Position numbers and translations under genes: made by a program. Below are positions 1 to 11,589 of a DNA stretch of 64,000 nucleotides, piece after piece; the stretch's first letter is position 1, and each line of letters opens with the position of its first letter. This stretch comes from Elephas maximus indicus (taxonomy: Eukaryota > Chordata > Mammalia > Proboscidea > Elephantidae): the NCBI RefSeq assembly GCF_024166365.1, contig NC_064835.1:62910607-62974606 (forward strand), given 5' to 3'. The notes beneath the pieces were generated by a model. That model did not search any database. It saw only the letters and a program-made list of their open reading frames with translations, and was not told where the DNA came from.

Positions 1-369
1 AGGACAAAGATGGAAGCAGGCCCAGGATGGGGCGTGGGGTCCTGTGACCTCCCTGGTGCCAAGGCTCAGTCTGAAGAGCCAGGAGTCAGACCCAGGCTCA
101 TGGTCCTAGCTCTGCTCTTCACTTTCAGGGTTCAGCTTCCCGATCTATACAATGGGGGCACACCATACCCACTTTCTTGTGTCCCAGAGCTGTGGGGAGG
201 ATCAGATGAGGCCGTAGATGAGATTCTATTGATAAGAAAATACTTTGAAGCCCCTGAAAAGCCCCTTTCAGAAGGTGGGAGATCATTACTGGGCAGCCCC
301 ACCTCCTTGATGGCCCAGAGGCTAATGAACTCCAGAACTAACCACCCAGCTGCGCCTCAGCCAACCCAG

Positions 370-500
370 ATAATTGCTATAGCAACTCCACACTTTTAAT
401 GAACTCTTGGCTATTTCTGGTGTGGGCCATTAATGGAATAACTCTTTAGATCTGACTTTGTTAAAGGGCCTAATTGAGCGAGCACTGCCGCTGATCTGCG
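370..500. promoter_or_regulatory. Candidate conserved non-coding block
   Basis: AT-rich, repeat-free stretch with several homeodomain-type cores: ATAATTG, CATTAATGG and CCTAATTGAG. It is flanked by GC-richer sequence. This composition is typical of conserved intronic enhancers near developmental genes. Conservation itself cannot be seen from one sequence. Confidence 0.3.
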
Positions 501-2204
501 TTCCTCGCCATTCAGGGCTAGAGGGTCAAATGCAGCCTGAAAAGTGGGCAGCTCCCAGCTGCATTGGACTGGATCTGGGACTCGGGCAGATGTAATCTGT
601 CCCTGGAGCCAAACTTCAGATAAGAACTCTGCCAGGGGCCCCTTCCTGCCCTGCTCTGCGCCATCGTGCTAGGTGACCTTGGGGTGGTATTGTCTTAACC
701 TCTCTGGGGTTTTTCAGGGATGGGTTCCTGCTTTTGGTTTTGACCCTTTCTGCCATCACCACTTTAGACTTTCTGACCTCTCTCTCTTTGGGCTCCAGCC
801 TGTGATTCCCCCTTTTTTGTCAGGAAGAAGCCTCCGGCCTCTTCCCACTCACCCAGCCACTGTTGAGGAGTCTTAAAACCCTGCATATTCCTGGCCAGTT
901 GCATAGGCTGCCCACAGTGTGGGTCACAGCCCTGATAGTTCTAGCTCACCAGGATCCTGAGAAAAGTGGGCCCTTTCTGGCTGCTTCTGCAGGCCCGCTG
1001 CGCGAATCCTGCTGTGTGCCTGCCTGCCATCCACCCTCAGCCCCAGTTCTCTACTCCCCCCATGTGCAGGGTTCCATCTCTTTGGCTCCTGATGTCCATC
1101 CCAGGCCCATCTGCAAATGGGCACCTGCCAACTCCTGGTTAACACTGACAAAGTGGTTTACAAGAGGAAGAGGCACGCCCCTCACTCACCCTGCCTGGCC
1201 ACCATCCAGTCCTTGCACTTGGCCTCCCCTCACCTCAGCTCCAGGCCCCACCTGGCCAGGACAGAGCATCTCTAAGCCCCACTATGTGCTGGCAGGGTCT
1301 AGGTCTTGCTGGGTGTTCACCCCTGCTCTCTGCAGTGGGCTAGGCCAATGTTAAGGCCCCTGAGAAGCTAGCTCAGGATTTGCTTTACCTTGTAGAGGTC
1401 CTTTGCCCCCTCAGGCACCTGGTATGATAAGAAGACAGAACTCACCAAGCCTTGAGTGCACATAGGATGTGGGTTGAGGCACGTGGAAGTGATCGTGTTA
1501 AGCCCTGGCTCTTGTGTGTGTGTGTTGAGGGAGGTGTGTTCAGTGTGACAGGAGGGTTGTGAAGAGGCCTTTGTGACCTGTGCTCAGAGGCCACACCCTC
1601 GCTTCCACCCCTGAACAGGCAGGGGACTCAAGCTCCAGGGAATACAGGGGCTTCCAGGAGTCAGTGGCTCTTTCCCACCTCTTTGACGCCCAGCTCCTTT
1701 CGGGACCTCCTGCTCCAGCCTGGTGTGGGGAGGTGGGAGGAGACTTCTCTTCACTGGTCTCTGCACCCAACTCTGCCGCTCCCACCACTCTGCCTGCAAT
1801 CTCATCTGGAAATGGGGGACAGGACCAGACCCCACTTCAGCTCCTTCCTGCCGAAACCTCCTTCACAGTCACTGCCGGCTTCCCTGGGTTTGCAGAGCCC
1901 AGTACACAGGGGCTTCTGTCTCTCCACGTTTCTCCAGCAGGCCAGTCTTCTACCTCAGACCTCCTTCTTAGCTCAAGGAGGACCCAAAGACAGAATGGGC
2001 CATTTCCATTTTACAGAAAAATTAACAATTCAGACTTGCTAAGAGTTATACAAGATGAGGAAAACCCAGGCCTTCCAGGCCCAGCCCAGGGCTCTTTCAA
2101 CTCCTCTTGGATAGCCCCTCACCCCTGTGGCTGAGAGTGTCCAGAGTCACTGAGTGTCCCACCAGGAGTAGGCTCTGCCCCTAAGCTCGCCCTTGGTGTT
2201 TCAG

Positions 2205-2285
2205 CCTGGGTGTGTACGTGCATGTTCATGTGTGTGCTGAGCACGTATGTGTGTGTGTACTGTGTGCCTGTACACATGCATATGA
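2205..2285. repeat. Imperfect GT-rich microsatellite
   Basis: Degenerate alternation of TGTG with ATGT and ACGT, for example TGTGTGTGCTGAGCACGTAT. It is low-complexity sequence and any open frame across it is an artefact. Confidence 0.7.
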
Positions 2286-2363
2286 ACACATGGAAAGCCA
2301 GGGAGGATGCTTGGCGTGGCCACTCCTCTCCCTCGAGCTGGTTTCTGAGCCTTGCTGTGCCCC

Positions 2364-2945
2364 TGGTCTAGAACGGCAGTCATGTGGGAAATCTCAGTTT
2401 CTATTTATACATGGAGATGTTAGGAAAGACGGTGAGCCCGGGAGCATGTGTGCTGGCATCAGAATTGATTGGGGACTGGTAATTAATTTGTTTAGACCTT
2501 AATTAATTCTCCAGTTCTTTCTTATTTGTGGACTGTCACGCTTAATTGTGTTCAGGAGCGTTGAGCTCTGAGCAGGCCCTCTATTAATTGACGTGTGGTT
2601 GCTGAGAGGTGGAAGTTAATGGTTTGGGGAGCTGGGCACGTAGTGTAATTAAAGGTTAGTAGAGGAGGCATTGGAAAAATACACACCCCCAGGTCCAGCC
2701 ACCAACTCCGGGAGCAGAGTTCATTCTAGGGGAATGTGGGCCCCACAAACAGCACTTCTGTGAGGAGCCTGTGGGTTGGGGGTAGGCAGGAGGAGTTAAC
2801 TAACTGGAGCTCTGGGTACTGGTTCCCATGGTCTAGAACAGCAATCACGTGGGAAATCTCAGTTTCTATTTACACATGGAGATGTTAGGAAAGACGGTGA
2901 GCCCAGGAGCATGTGTGCTGGCATCAGAATCCATTAGGGACTGGT
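2364..2945 (+). repeat. Direct 117-bp duplication, copies at 2364-2480 and 2829-2945
   Basis: Two direct copies begin with TGGTCTAGAAC and end with GGACTGGT, a constant 465 bases apart. Reading them side by side gives about 8 mismatches in 117 positions and no indel. The right edge of the left copy runs straight into the TAATTA-rich block at 2455-2660; the right copy lacks that continuation. The unit has no SINE or LINE features, poly-A or target-site repeats, so it looks like a local segmental duplication. Confidence 0.9.
2455..2660. promoter_or_regulatory. Candidate conserved enhancer with clustered TAATTA cores
   Basis: Dense cluster of homeodomain-type cores: GGTAATTAATTTG, CTTAATTAATTC, GCTTAATTGTG, TATTAATTGACG and TGTAATTAAAGG within about 200 bases. 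No transposon similarity is recognised. It resembles conserved non-coding elements of homeobox loci. Function and target gene (EMX1 or SFXN5) are inference. Confidence 0.35.
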
Positions 2946-4179
2946 TCTGATGGTCCACCATGATGCCTGTGGTTGGTGCTGTTGAGATGACTTGTTGTCA
3001 GGAATAGGGGGAGTGCTTTAGCTGAGACCTGAGAGGTGGAGGCCCCATGGTATCAGCTGGGCAAGCACAACTGGAGGGCTGGCATCTCAGACTTGGTATA
3101 TGTATGTGTGTGGGTGGGCAGGAAGCCCTGAAGGTCACCCCCAGGCTTCCTGGCTGAACCGACATGGATCAGGAACAAGGAGAGTTCTGGGCTAATAAAG
3201 AACCCCATCTAGGCTCTGAGCTCATTTTGGATGGGGGAGGAAGACAGACCAGAGCCTTAGCATCAGTCAGCTGACTCCTCCCATAGGAGAATGACCTTCC
3301 CACCGGAACCGGAAAGACCAGCCTGATATCCCTTTGCCGGGAGACTTCTTCCTGTGCTGTTTACAGTTAATTCCCTTCCGTTAAATGTCACAGCTTATTT
3401 CATTGCCATGAAAAACTCCCTGTGTCCACCAGCGAGTCCATTCCTCAGGGTGTTTGGGAGAAAGCCTTCTATTCATGAACGCCCAGTGTGCTCCCCACCT
3501 GACCCCCATCTCCATGCAGGAGTGGTCAAATGCTCAAAATGTCACAAAAAGCAAAGGTTCTGGTGATAAGTGCTATAAAGTTTCATGGAAGGGTGAAATC
3601 TGGTAGAGATGATCTCTTAATCATTTTCCAACACTAAGGTTTTAGAAATCTAATCTGAACTGAATTATTTAGGGAGAAAGTTTTTGCTTACAAAAAAAAA
3701 AAAGCAAAGGGCTAAACTACATTATCACAGGAACACTTAGGCATGGTGGGCATGGATTCTGCATAACCGTGGAAGGAAGCTCTTGTCAGTACTTTGTGGA
3801 AGGATGGGGTGGGGTGGGCTGGGTGCCAATGATGGGGGCAGTCCCAGAGCTGGCATGGGTCCCCAGTGTATGTCAGGCCCCAAGAGGACACAGGTAGTAG
3901 GTCCAGGTCAGCCATAGGGAAGTCTAGTGATGTGCCCCAGGGCTGTGTTTCCACTTCAGTTACTTCATTGCTGCTTTGGACAGAGGAGGCCTGTGGCTCG
4001 CATTCAAAGAGCAGGGACACCAATCTGGCAGGGTTTGTGAATTCATCGACAACAGTACCAGGATCCAGAAAGATTTGTAGAAGTGGGCAACTGCCCAAAT
4101 GTAAGGGTCCTGGAATCTGGCTTAGCCTGAATACTCAGAACAGAGACCTGGGGGTTTCGTGGGCTCTGTGCTGAGGATG

Positions 4180-4336
4180 CTGGCACAGTGGTTAAGAGCT
4201 TAGATGCTAACCAAAAAGTCAGCAGTTTGAATCCACCAGCCGCTCTTTGGGAACCCTGTGGGACAGTTCTACTATGTCCTACAGGTTCGCTGTGAGTTGG
4301 ATTCGACTCTACAACAACAGGTTTTTTTGGTTTTTA
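4180..4336 (+). mobile_element. AfroSINE, full length with target-site duplication
   Basis: tRNA-derived head with A-box-like CAGTGGTTAAGAGCT and B-box-like CAGTTTGAATCCACC, then the body (GGACAGTTCTACTATGTCC), the GAGTTGGATTCGACTC tail and a T/G-rich 3' end. It is flanked by TGCTGAGGATG (4169-4179) and TGCTGAAGATG (4337-4347), a one-mismatch target-site duplication. Confidence 0.93.
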
Positions 4337-4599
4337 TGCTGAAGATGGGGCTTACTGTGTGGTGTATGACCTCTGATGGGCTCCTCAGACTCCAGCCCCA
4401 TTCCTAGAGATAGATGGCCCAGAACAAAGGGATCTCTAGTTCTGGGCTCTACAAATCAAGAGTAGCACTGACAAATGGGAGCCCAACAAGAGTGGCATGG
4501 TGTTTATGAATTTTGCAGAAATGGCAGAGCATGTCCCTGAAACAAGCTACCTGCATCCTGGGTTTGGGAAGTGTCCCAGGAGCAAACCAGCCCAAAAAG

Positions 4600-4700
4600 C
4601 TGTGGGGGGCACTCACATGTGACCAAGTCTGTCAGGACCTGTATACAGTAGGTGCTCAGTAGATGCTTATAGAATGAATGACTTTGTGATTCCTTCCAAC
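4600..4700 (+). repeat. L2 3'-end remnant
   Basis: The phrase CAGTAGGTGCTCAGTAGATG followed by GAATGAATGA is the characteristic 3' end of the ancient L2 LINE. Upstream sequence is too degraded to delimit. Confidence 0.6.
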
Positions 4701-5182
4701 TCAAAGATTTTATAATTCCTGAAGTCACAGGGAGCTGGGCCTTGAAGGAAAAGTCGAACTTACAGAGGCAGAGAAGGTAGGAAAGCACAGGGCGGGGGAG
4801 AGAGGGGTTATGAGTGCAGTGGGCTCCAGCTGGGGGAGCGAGCTGCCTGGTTGACGTAGGTAGAGGGTAGGGGGCATGTTGGGGCCCTGAATAGTTGCTT
4901 AGGGTACCAGCTTTATCTCGTGGTAGATGGGGAACCACTGGAGAGTCTCGAGCTAGGGAGCAGCTGTGATAAAATGGAGGTTTTCAGAAAACGGATATGT
5001 TAGCAGAACCTTATATTAAGAGATTCTGAACTTCAGAGTCAGCCCGCACCTAAATTTACAGACTAATTTTTCAATCCAGAAATTCCCATTCCTTAGTTTG
5101 TGACACCTCAATATGAGTTGTGAAACTCCCCCGATTCTCAAGCTACTTAAAAGAAAATCTCTTTCGTCAAAAAGTTAAACAT

Positions 5183-6231
5183 GAGTGAAATTAGTCAGTT
5201 GCAAAAGGACAAATTTTGTATAAGACCACTATTATAAGAACTTGAGAAATAGTTTAAAATGAGAAGAAAATGTTCTCCTGTGGTTACGAGAGGGGGGAGG
5301 GTGGGAGAGGGGTATTCACTAATTAGTTCGTAGATAAGAACTACTTTAGGTGAAGGGAAAGACAGCACACAGTACAGGGGAGATCAGCACAACTGGACTA
5401 AACCAAAAGCAAAGAAGTTTCCTGAATAAACTGAACGCTTCGAAGGCCGGCGTAGCAGGGGCAGGGGTTTGGAGACCATGATTTCAGGGGATATCTAAGT
5501 CAATTGGCATAATAAAATCTATTAAGAAAACATTCTGCGTCCCACTTTGAAGAGTGGCATCTGGGGTCTTAAATGCTAGCAAGCAGCCATCTAAGATGCA
5601 TTAATTGGTCTCGACCCACCTGGATCAAAGGAGAATGAAGAACACCAAGGGCACAAGGTAATTATGAGCCCAAGAGACAGAAAGGGCCATATGAACCAGA
5701 GACTACATCATCCTGAGACCAGAAGAACTAGATGGTGCCTCGCTACAACTGATGACTGCCCTGACAGGGAACACAACAGAGAACCCCTGAGGGAGCAGGA
5801 GATCAGTGGGATACAGACCTCAAATTCTCATAAAAAGACCAGACTTAATGGTCTGACTGAGACTAGAAGGACCCTGGTGGTCATGGCTCCCAGACCTTCT
5901 ATTGGCCCAGGTCAGGAACCATTCCCAAAGCCAACTCTTCAGACATGGGTTGGACTAGACAGTGGGTTGGAGAGGGATGCTGGTGAGGAGTGAGCTTCTT
6001 GGATCAGGTGGACACTTGAGACTATGTTGGCATCTCCTGCCTGGAGGGGAGATGAGTGGGTAGAGTGGGTTAGAAGCTGGCAAAATGGACACGAAAAGAG
6101 AGAGTGGAGGGAGAGAGTGGGCTGTCTGATTAGGGGGAGGGTAATTGGGAGTATGTAGCAAGGTGTATATAAGTTTTTATGTGAGAGACTGACTTGATTT
6201 GTAAACTTTCACTAAAAGCTCAATTAAAAAA
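5183..6231 (+). mobile_element. L1-type 3' end, 5'-truncated insert with 14-bp target duplication
   Basis: It begins with an L1-like segment (AGTCAGTTGCAAAAGGACAA), continues into a roughly 900-base 3' region shared with the inserts at 59944 and 61873, and ends in CAATT plus poly-A. The 14-bp target duplication AAAAAGTTAAACAT is exact on both sides (5169-5182 and 6232-6245). The insert splits an older L1M 3' end, which resumes at 6246. An in-frame open stretch at 5664-5993 is also kept in the other two copies. I infer the 3' UTR of an afrotherian L1 lineage; an unrelated retroposon using L1 machinery is possible. Confidence 0.85.
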
Positions 6232-6245
6232 AAAAAGTTAAACAT

Positions 6246-6990
6246 AGAATTATGACCTTAGCAATTCCACTCCTAGGTATATACCCAAAAGAACTGAGAG
6301 CAGGAATTGAAACAAATATTTGTACACCTATGTTCATTGCAGCAGCATTCACAATAGCCAAAAGGTGGAAACAACTCAAGTGTCCATCAACAGAAGAAAA
6401 AATAAACAAAATGTGATACATACAATGGAATATTACTTAGCCATAAAGAGAAATAAACTCCTGATACATGCCACAACATGGGTCAACCTTGAAAACATTA
6501 TGTTAAGTGAAATATGTCAGATGCAAAAGGACAAACACTGTATGACCCCACTTATATAAAATACTTGGAATAGGCAAATGGATAGAGACAAAAATTTACT
6601 AGTGAATACCAGGGGCTGGATGTTAAAAGGGAATGGGGATTTATTATTTAAGAAGTACTGAGTTCCTGTTTAAAAAAAAAAAAAAAAAACCCAAACCTGT
6701 TTTCGTCAACTCATAACTACCCTATAGGACAGAGTAGAACTGCCCCATAGGGTTTCCAGGGAGCGGCTGGTGGATTCGATTGCTGACCTTTTGGTTAGCA
6801 GATGTAGCTCTCATCCACTATGCCACCAGGGTTTCCGAGTTTCTGTATGGGGGGGTGAAAACATTTGGAAATGGATAGTGGTGACATTTGTGCAACATGG
6901 TCAATGTAATTAATGTCACTGAATTGTACGCTTAAAGTGGTTAAAAGGGAAATGCTTTGTTATATATATATATATACATATAATGACAAC
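6246..6990 (+). mobile_element. Old L1M 3' end, interrupted by a SINE
   Basis: Recognisable pan-mammalian L1 3' phrases in order: TTCCACTCCTAGGTATATAC, CAAAAGGTGGAAACAACTCA, GTGTCCATCAACAG, TACAATGGAATATTACTTAG, and finally CACTGAATTGTACGCTTAAA with an AT-rich tail near 6960. It is interrupted by an AfroSINE at 6670-6836. The left part of the same element probably lies just before 5169. Confidence 0.9.
6670..6836 (-). mobile_element. AfroSINE inside L1M
   Basis: On the - strand it reads GGAAACCCTGGTGGCATAGT and then the tRNA-like head and AfroSINE body, with an A-run on the + strand as the complement of its T-rich tail. The target duplication is GAGTTCCTGT (6660-6669) and GAGTTTCTGT (6837-6846). 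Confidence 0.92.
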
Positions 6991-6999
6991 AGAAGAAAA

Positions 7000-8187
7000 A
7001 CCTCCAGCATATAGCACAGCATCTCAGATGGCCTTATGGGGACTATTGTGAAATCAAGCAAATATTAAGGTGCACAACCTCCTTTGATCATCCTCACTCC
7101 TCTACTGGCAAAGTGACTGCGTTCTGCTATGATTCGTGGATGTGTGTGTTTACAGACAGTGGTGTAAATCGTGCACCTTTGTAAATACATAGACTACCTC
7201 TGGCAGGTGAGAATGTGGCTACAGTGCTTGCCTCTGGGAAGTGGGGTGAAGCTAAGCGTCAGGGGTTAAGGAGACTCACTTTTACCGTTTACTCTTTTCC
7301 GTTGTTTGAATTGTTTACTGTGTGCATGTGTTACCTCCAAAATAGTAGGAAGGAAGGAAAGAAGGGAAGGAGGGAGAAAGGTGGAATAAAGGGAGGAGAG
7401 AGGGGAGGAGAAGGGAAGGGGGGGAGGCTAGCATTGCCTTTCCCTCCTTGTAGGTGAGGCAGTGGAGTCTGGGAATACTTCACCCAAGGTCAGCCTGGAG
7501 CTTGGATAGGAACTAAATCCCCTGGTTGCTACTAGAGAGTTTTGTTTTAAATGAAAACGGTTCAATTTTTTTTTTTAATACATGATTATTATATAAAGGT
7601 AAACAATCCTACTACCCTCCCCAGAGATAATTTTGGTATATATCCTTCAAAGCAAGTAAACATCCCGCAGTATGAACCTCTGCCTATTTATTTATCTATA
7701 TATAGTGTAAATATACTTATGTAAATATAGATTTTGTGTAAATGGGATCATGCTATATATACTATTCTGTAAACTGCTTTTTTACCTCACAGAAAATTTT
7801 GCCCATCTTTTCGTGACAGTCACAAATGTCTAATTTATCCTTTTTAACAGCCACAGCAACTCATTCCCTGGCTGTTTTTCTTTAAATGATGAAATATTTC
7901 AAACACATAGAAAATGATAGGAAATAGAGAAATAAAAAGTTGCACACACCCAAAGCCTTCCTCGCCCTCTACCTTCTTGGTCCTGGTCTCCTCTTTCTGT
8001 CCCCAGGGAAGACCACTGTTTTTATAATTTAACATATGTGTATCACCATGAACCATGAATGGTATGGCTTATGTGTTTTTAAATTTTACATTAACCATAT
8101 CATACTGTACATATCCTTTTAACTGTGCTTTTGAGATTTACCCACGTTAACACATGTATACTCATTTCTTCTGCTATTTGGCACTCT
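7000..8187. repeat. Degraded L1-derived sequence and GA-rich tract
   Basis: About 7130-7345 resembles the end of an older L1 3' UTR (CTCTGGGAAGTGGGGTGAAG and a T-rich stretch). About 7345-7430 is a purine-rich GGAAGGAAGGAAAGAAGGG tract. From 7560 to 8187 the sequence is AT-rich with phrases such as AATGGGATCATGCTATATAT that recur in old LINE remnants. Boundaries are not reliable and no gene is seen. Confidence 0.5.
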
Positions 8188-8201
8188 ACTGTACGACTAT
8201 T

Positions 8202-10730
8202 ATTCAAATTTACACACTAACTGCTAGGGCCAAAGATGAAGAACTAGAAGATTTTTATCAGCTGCTGCAGTCTGAAATTGATTGAACATGCAATCAAGAT
8301 GCATTGATAATCACTGGCGATTGGAATGCAAAAGTTGGAAACAAAGAAGGATCAGTAGTTGGAAAATATGGCCTTGGTGATAGAAACAATGCTAGAGATC
8401 GAATGATAAAATTTTGCAAGACCAACGACTTCTTCATTGCAAATACCTTCTTTCACCAACATAAATGGCGACTATACACATGGACTTCGCCAGAAGGAAC
8501 ACACAGATATCAAATTGACTACATCTGTGGAAAGAGACTATGGAAAAGCTCAATATCATCAAGCAGAGCAAGGCCAGGGACCGACTGTGGAACAGACCAT
8601 CAATTGCTCCTATGCAAGTTCAAGCTGAAACTGAAGAAAATCAGAGCAAGCCCACGAGAGCCAAAATATGACCTTGAGTATATCCCATCTGAATTTAGAG
8701 ACCATCTCAAGAATAGATTTGATGCATTGAACACTAGTGACCGAAGACCAGACGAGTTGTGGAATGACATCAAGGACATCATCCATGAAGAAAGCAAGAG
8801 GTCACTGAAAAGACAGGAAAGAAAGAAAAGACCAAGGTGGATGTTGGAGGAAACTCTGAAACTTGCTCTTGAGCGTCGAGCAGCTAAAGCAAAAGGAAGG
8901 ATTGATGAAGTAAAAGAACTGAACAGAAGATTTCAAAGGGCCTCTCCAGAAGACAAAATAAAGTATTATAATGCCATGTGCAAAGAGCTGGAGATGGAAA
9001 ACCAAAAGGGAAGAACACGCTTGGCATTTCTCAAGCTGAAAGAACTGAAGAAAAAATTCAAGCCTCGAGTTGCAATAGTGAAGGATTCCATGGGGAAAAT
9101 ATTAAATGACGCAGGAAGCATCAAAAGAAGGTGGAAGGAATACACAGAGTCATTATACCAAAAAGAATTAGTTGCTATTCAACCATTTCTAGAGGGCGCT
9201 TATGATCAGGAACCGATGGTACTGAAGGAAGAAGTCCAAGCTGCTCTGGAGGCACTGGCGAAAAACAAGGCCCCAGGAATTGATGGAATATCAATTGAGA
9301 TGTTTCAACAAACAGATGCAGCGCTGGAGGTGCTCACTCGTCTATGCTAAGAAACATGGAAGACAGCTTCCTAGCCAACTGATTGGAAGAGATCCATATT
9401 TATGCCTATTCCCAAGAAAGGTGATCCAACTGAATGTGGAAATTATAGAACAATATCGTTAATATCACACACAAGCAAAATTTTGCTGAAGATCATTCAA
9501 GAACGGCTGCAGCAGTATATCGACAGGGAACTGCCAGAAATTCAGGCTGGTTTCAGAAGAGGACGTCGAACCAGGGGTATCATTGCTGATGTCAGATGGA
9601 TCCTGGCTGAAAGCAGAGAATACCAGAAGGATGTTTACCTGTGTTTTATTGACTGTGCAAGGACATTTGACCGTGTGGATCATAACAAACTATGGATAAC
9701 ACTGCGAAAAATGGAAATTCCAGCGCACTTAATTGTGCTCATGAGGAACCTTTACATGGATCAAGAGGCAGTTGTTTGGACAGAACAAGGGGATACTGAT
9801 TGGTTTAAAGTCAGGAAAGGTGTGCATCAGGATTGTATTCTTTCACCATACCTATTTAATCTGTATGCTGAACAAATAATATGAGAAGCTGGACTATATG
9901 AAGAAGAACGGGGCATCAGGATTGGAGGAAGACTCATTAACAACCTGCTTTATGCAGATGACACAACCTTGCTTGCTGAAAGTGAAGAGGACTTGAAGCA
10001 CTTACTAATGAAGATCAAAGACCACAGCCTTCAGTATGGATTGAACCTCAACATAAAGAAAACCAAATCCTCACAACTAGACCAAGAGCAACATCATGAT
10101 AAACAGAGAAAAGATTGAAGTTGTCAAGGATTTCATTTTACTTGGATCCACAATCAACAGCCATGGAAGCAGCAGTCAAGAAATCAAAAGACGCATTGCA
10201 CTGGGCAAATGTGCTGCAAAAGACCTCTTCAAAGTGTTGAAGAGCAAAGATGTCACCTTGAAGACTAAGGTGCGGCCGACCCAAGCCATGGTATTTTCAA
10301 TCACATCATATGCATGTGAAAGCTGGACAATGAATAAGGAAGACTGAAGAAGAGTTGATGCCTTTGAATTGTGTTGTTGGCGAAGAATATTGAATATACC
10401 ATGGACTGCCAAAAGAATGAACAAATCTGTCTTGGAAGAAGTGCGGCCAGAATGCTCCTTAGAGGCAAGGATGGCGAGACTGCATCTTACATACTTTGGA
10501 CATGTTGTCAGGAGGGATCAGTCCCTGGAGAAGGACATCATGCTTGGCAGAGTACAGGGTCAGCAGAAAAGAGGAAGACCCTCAACGAGGTGGATTGACT
10601 CAGTGGCTGCAACAGTGAGCTCAAGCTTAACAACGTTTGTAAGGATGGCGCAGGACCGGGCAGTGTTTCGTTCTGTTGTGCATGGGGTCGCTATGAGTCG
10701 GCACCGACTTGACGGCACCTAACAACAACA
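8202..10730 (+). mobile_element. RTE (BovB-like) LINE, 5'-truncated
   Basis: It encodes the C-terminal part of an apurinic endonuclease followed by reverse transcriptase and the long RTE C-terminal region, and ends in the ACGGCACCTAACAACAACAA tail typical of this family. Flanks ACTGTACGACTATT (8188-8201) and ACTGTATGGCTGTT (10731-10744) look like an aged target-site duplication with three mismatches. At about 2.5 kb it is shorter than a complete RTE (about 3.2 kb), and the N-terminal part of the endonuclease is missing. Confidence 0.93.
8304..10722 (+). pseudogene. RTE LINE polyprotein (endonuclease-reverse transcriptase), broken
   Basis: Such proteins nick target DNA and copy the LINE RNA in place. 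The endonuclease remnant shows a GDWNAKVGN motif near 8316 and a TDHQLL motif near 8597. The reverse transcriptase shows KAPGIDG near 9270, the first catalytic aspartate in FID at 9645-9653, and YADD at 9951-9962. The C-terminal region continues to about 10720. The frame is broken by stops at 9348 (TAA), 9372 (TAG), 9882 and 10345, and by at least one frameshift between 9962 and 10096. The catalytic aspartates are present, but no intact product can be made. It sits in the SFXN5 intron in the sense direction. Confidence 0.92.
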
Positions 10731-10855
10731 ACTGTATGGCTGTTCGACCAGTGATTAATTGAAGACATTGCAGTTGTTTTCTGGTTTTCATTGTTATACA
10801 CAATTCTGTACGAAATAACTTTGTATACGTGTCCATGTGTAAGAGTTTCCCCAGG

Positions 10856-11203
10856 GCAGGGTTTTCAAACCACCATCTGTATCACAGTCATCTAGGGAAG
10901 ATTTAGAAAGATACAGCTATCTGGGCCTTGAGTCCTTGAGTGGTGCCAACGGTTAAGGGCTTGACTGCTAGCTGAAAGTTTGGCAATTCTAACCCACCCA
11001 GAGGTGCCTCAGAAGACAGGACTGGTTGGTGATCTGCTTCCAAAAGGTCACGGCCTTGAAAGTCCTGTGGAACAGTTCTACTCTACACACATGGGGTCAC
11101 CATGAATCAGAATCAACTTGACGGCAGCTAACAATGACAACAACAACATCTGGGCCCTACCTCAGATGTGGTTTCAGTTGCGTGGCCAGTGTTGAGAATC
11201 ACC
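10856..11203 (+). mobile_element. MER5-type DNA transposon split by an AfroSINE
   Basis: The left half (GGGTTTTCAAACCACCATCT, then CATCTAGGGAAGATTTAGAA) and right half (ATCTGGGCCCTACCTCAGAT through TTGAGAATCACC) together make one MER5A-like hAT-Charlie relic. A SINE occupies 10928-11147. Confidence 0.75.
10928..11147 (+). mobile_element. AfroSINE (long form)
   Basis: tRNA-like head (GAGTGGTGCCAACGGTTAAG), the extra segment of the long form (GACAGGACTGGTTGGTGATC), body (GGAACAGTTCTACTCTACAC) and the AATCAACTTGACGGCAGCTA tail with CAA repeats. The target duplication ATCTGGGCC lies at 10919-10927 and 11148-11156. Confidence 0.9.
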
Positions 11204-11396
11204 AATCACTAGGGTGTGTACCTAGAAATGAAATTACTGGGTCACTGGGTATATCCATCTCTGACTTTACTAGATATTGCATATTGTTTTATAGTCCACC
11301 AGCAAGGCATAAAGTTTTGTTTTCCTACATCCTCTTCAATACTTCTTCAACATCTGGTATTATCAGTCTTTTAAAAGATGTGTCCATCTGAAATGG

Positions 11397-11545
11397 CTGT
11401 TGTTGTTGTTAGGTGCTGTCAAGGCAGTTCCAGCTCTTAGCAACCCTGTGTACCACAGAACGAAACACTGCCCAGTCCTGTACCATCCTTACAGTCCTTA
11501 TTAGGTTTGAGCCCATCATTGCAGCATCTGTGTCAGTCCATCTTG
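11397..11545 (-). mobile_element. RTE 3'-end fragment
   Basis: The + strand begins with TTGTTGTTAGGTGCTGTCAA and continues through CACAGAACGAAACACTGCCC, the reverse complement of the 3' end of the RTE at 10560-10730. It is severely 5'-truncated. Confidence 0.88.
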
Positions 11546-11589
11546 AAATGGTTAGTTAATCATTTTAATTTGCATTTTTGTAATTCCCA

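Noticed and set aside
1580-2134. 184-codon open frame on the + strand
   Set aside because: Overlapping frames on both strands are equally open in this GC-rich stretch; no recognisable domain, and it lies in SFXN5 intron.
4180-4250. tRNA-like A and B boxes, possible tRNA gene
   Set aside because: They belong to the tRNA-derived head of AfroSINE; no cloverleaf with a proper acceptor stem and the body continues as a SINE. The same applies to the other SINE copies.
7345-7430. Purine-rich tract considered as a triplex or regulatory element
   Set aside because: Simple GGAA/GGGA low-complexity repeat; nothing else supports function.
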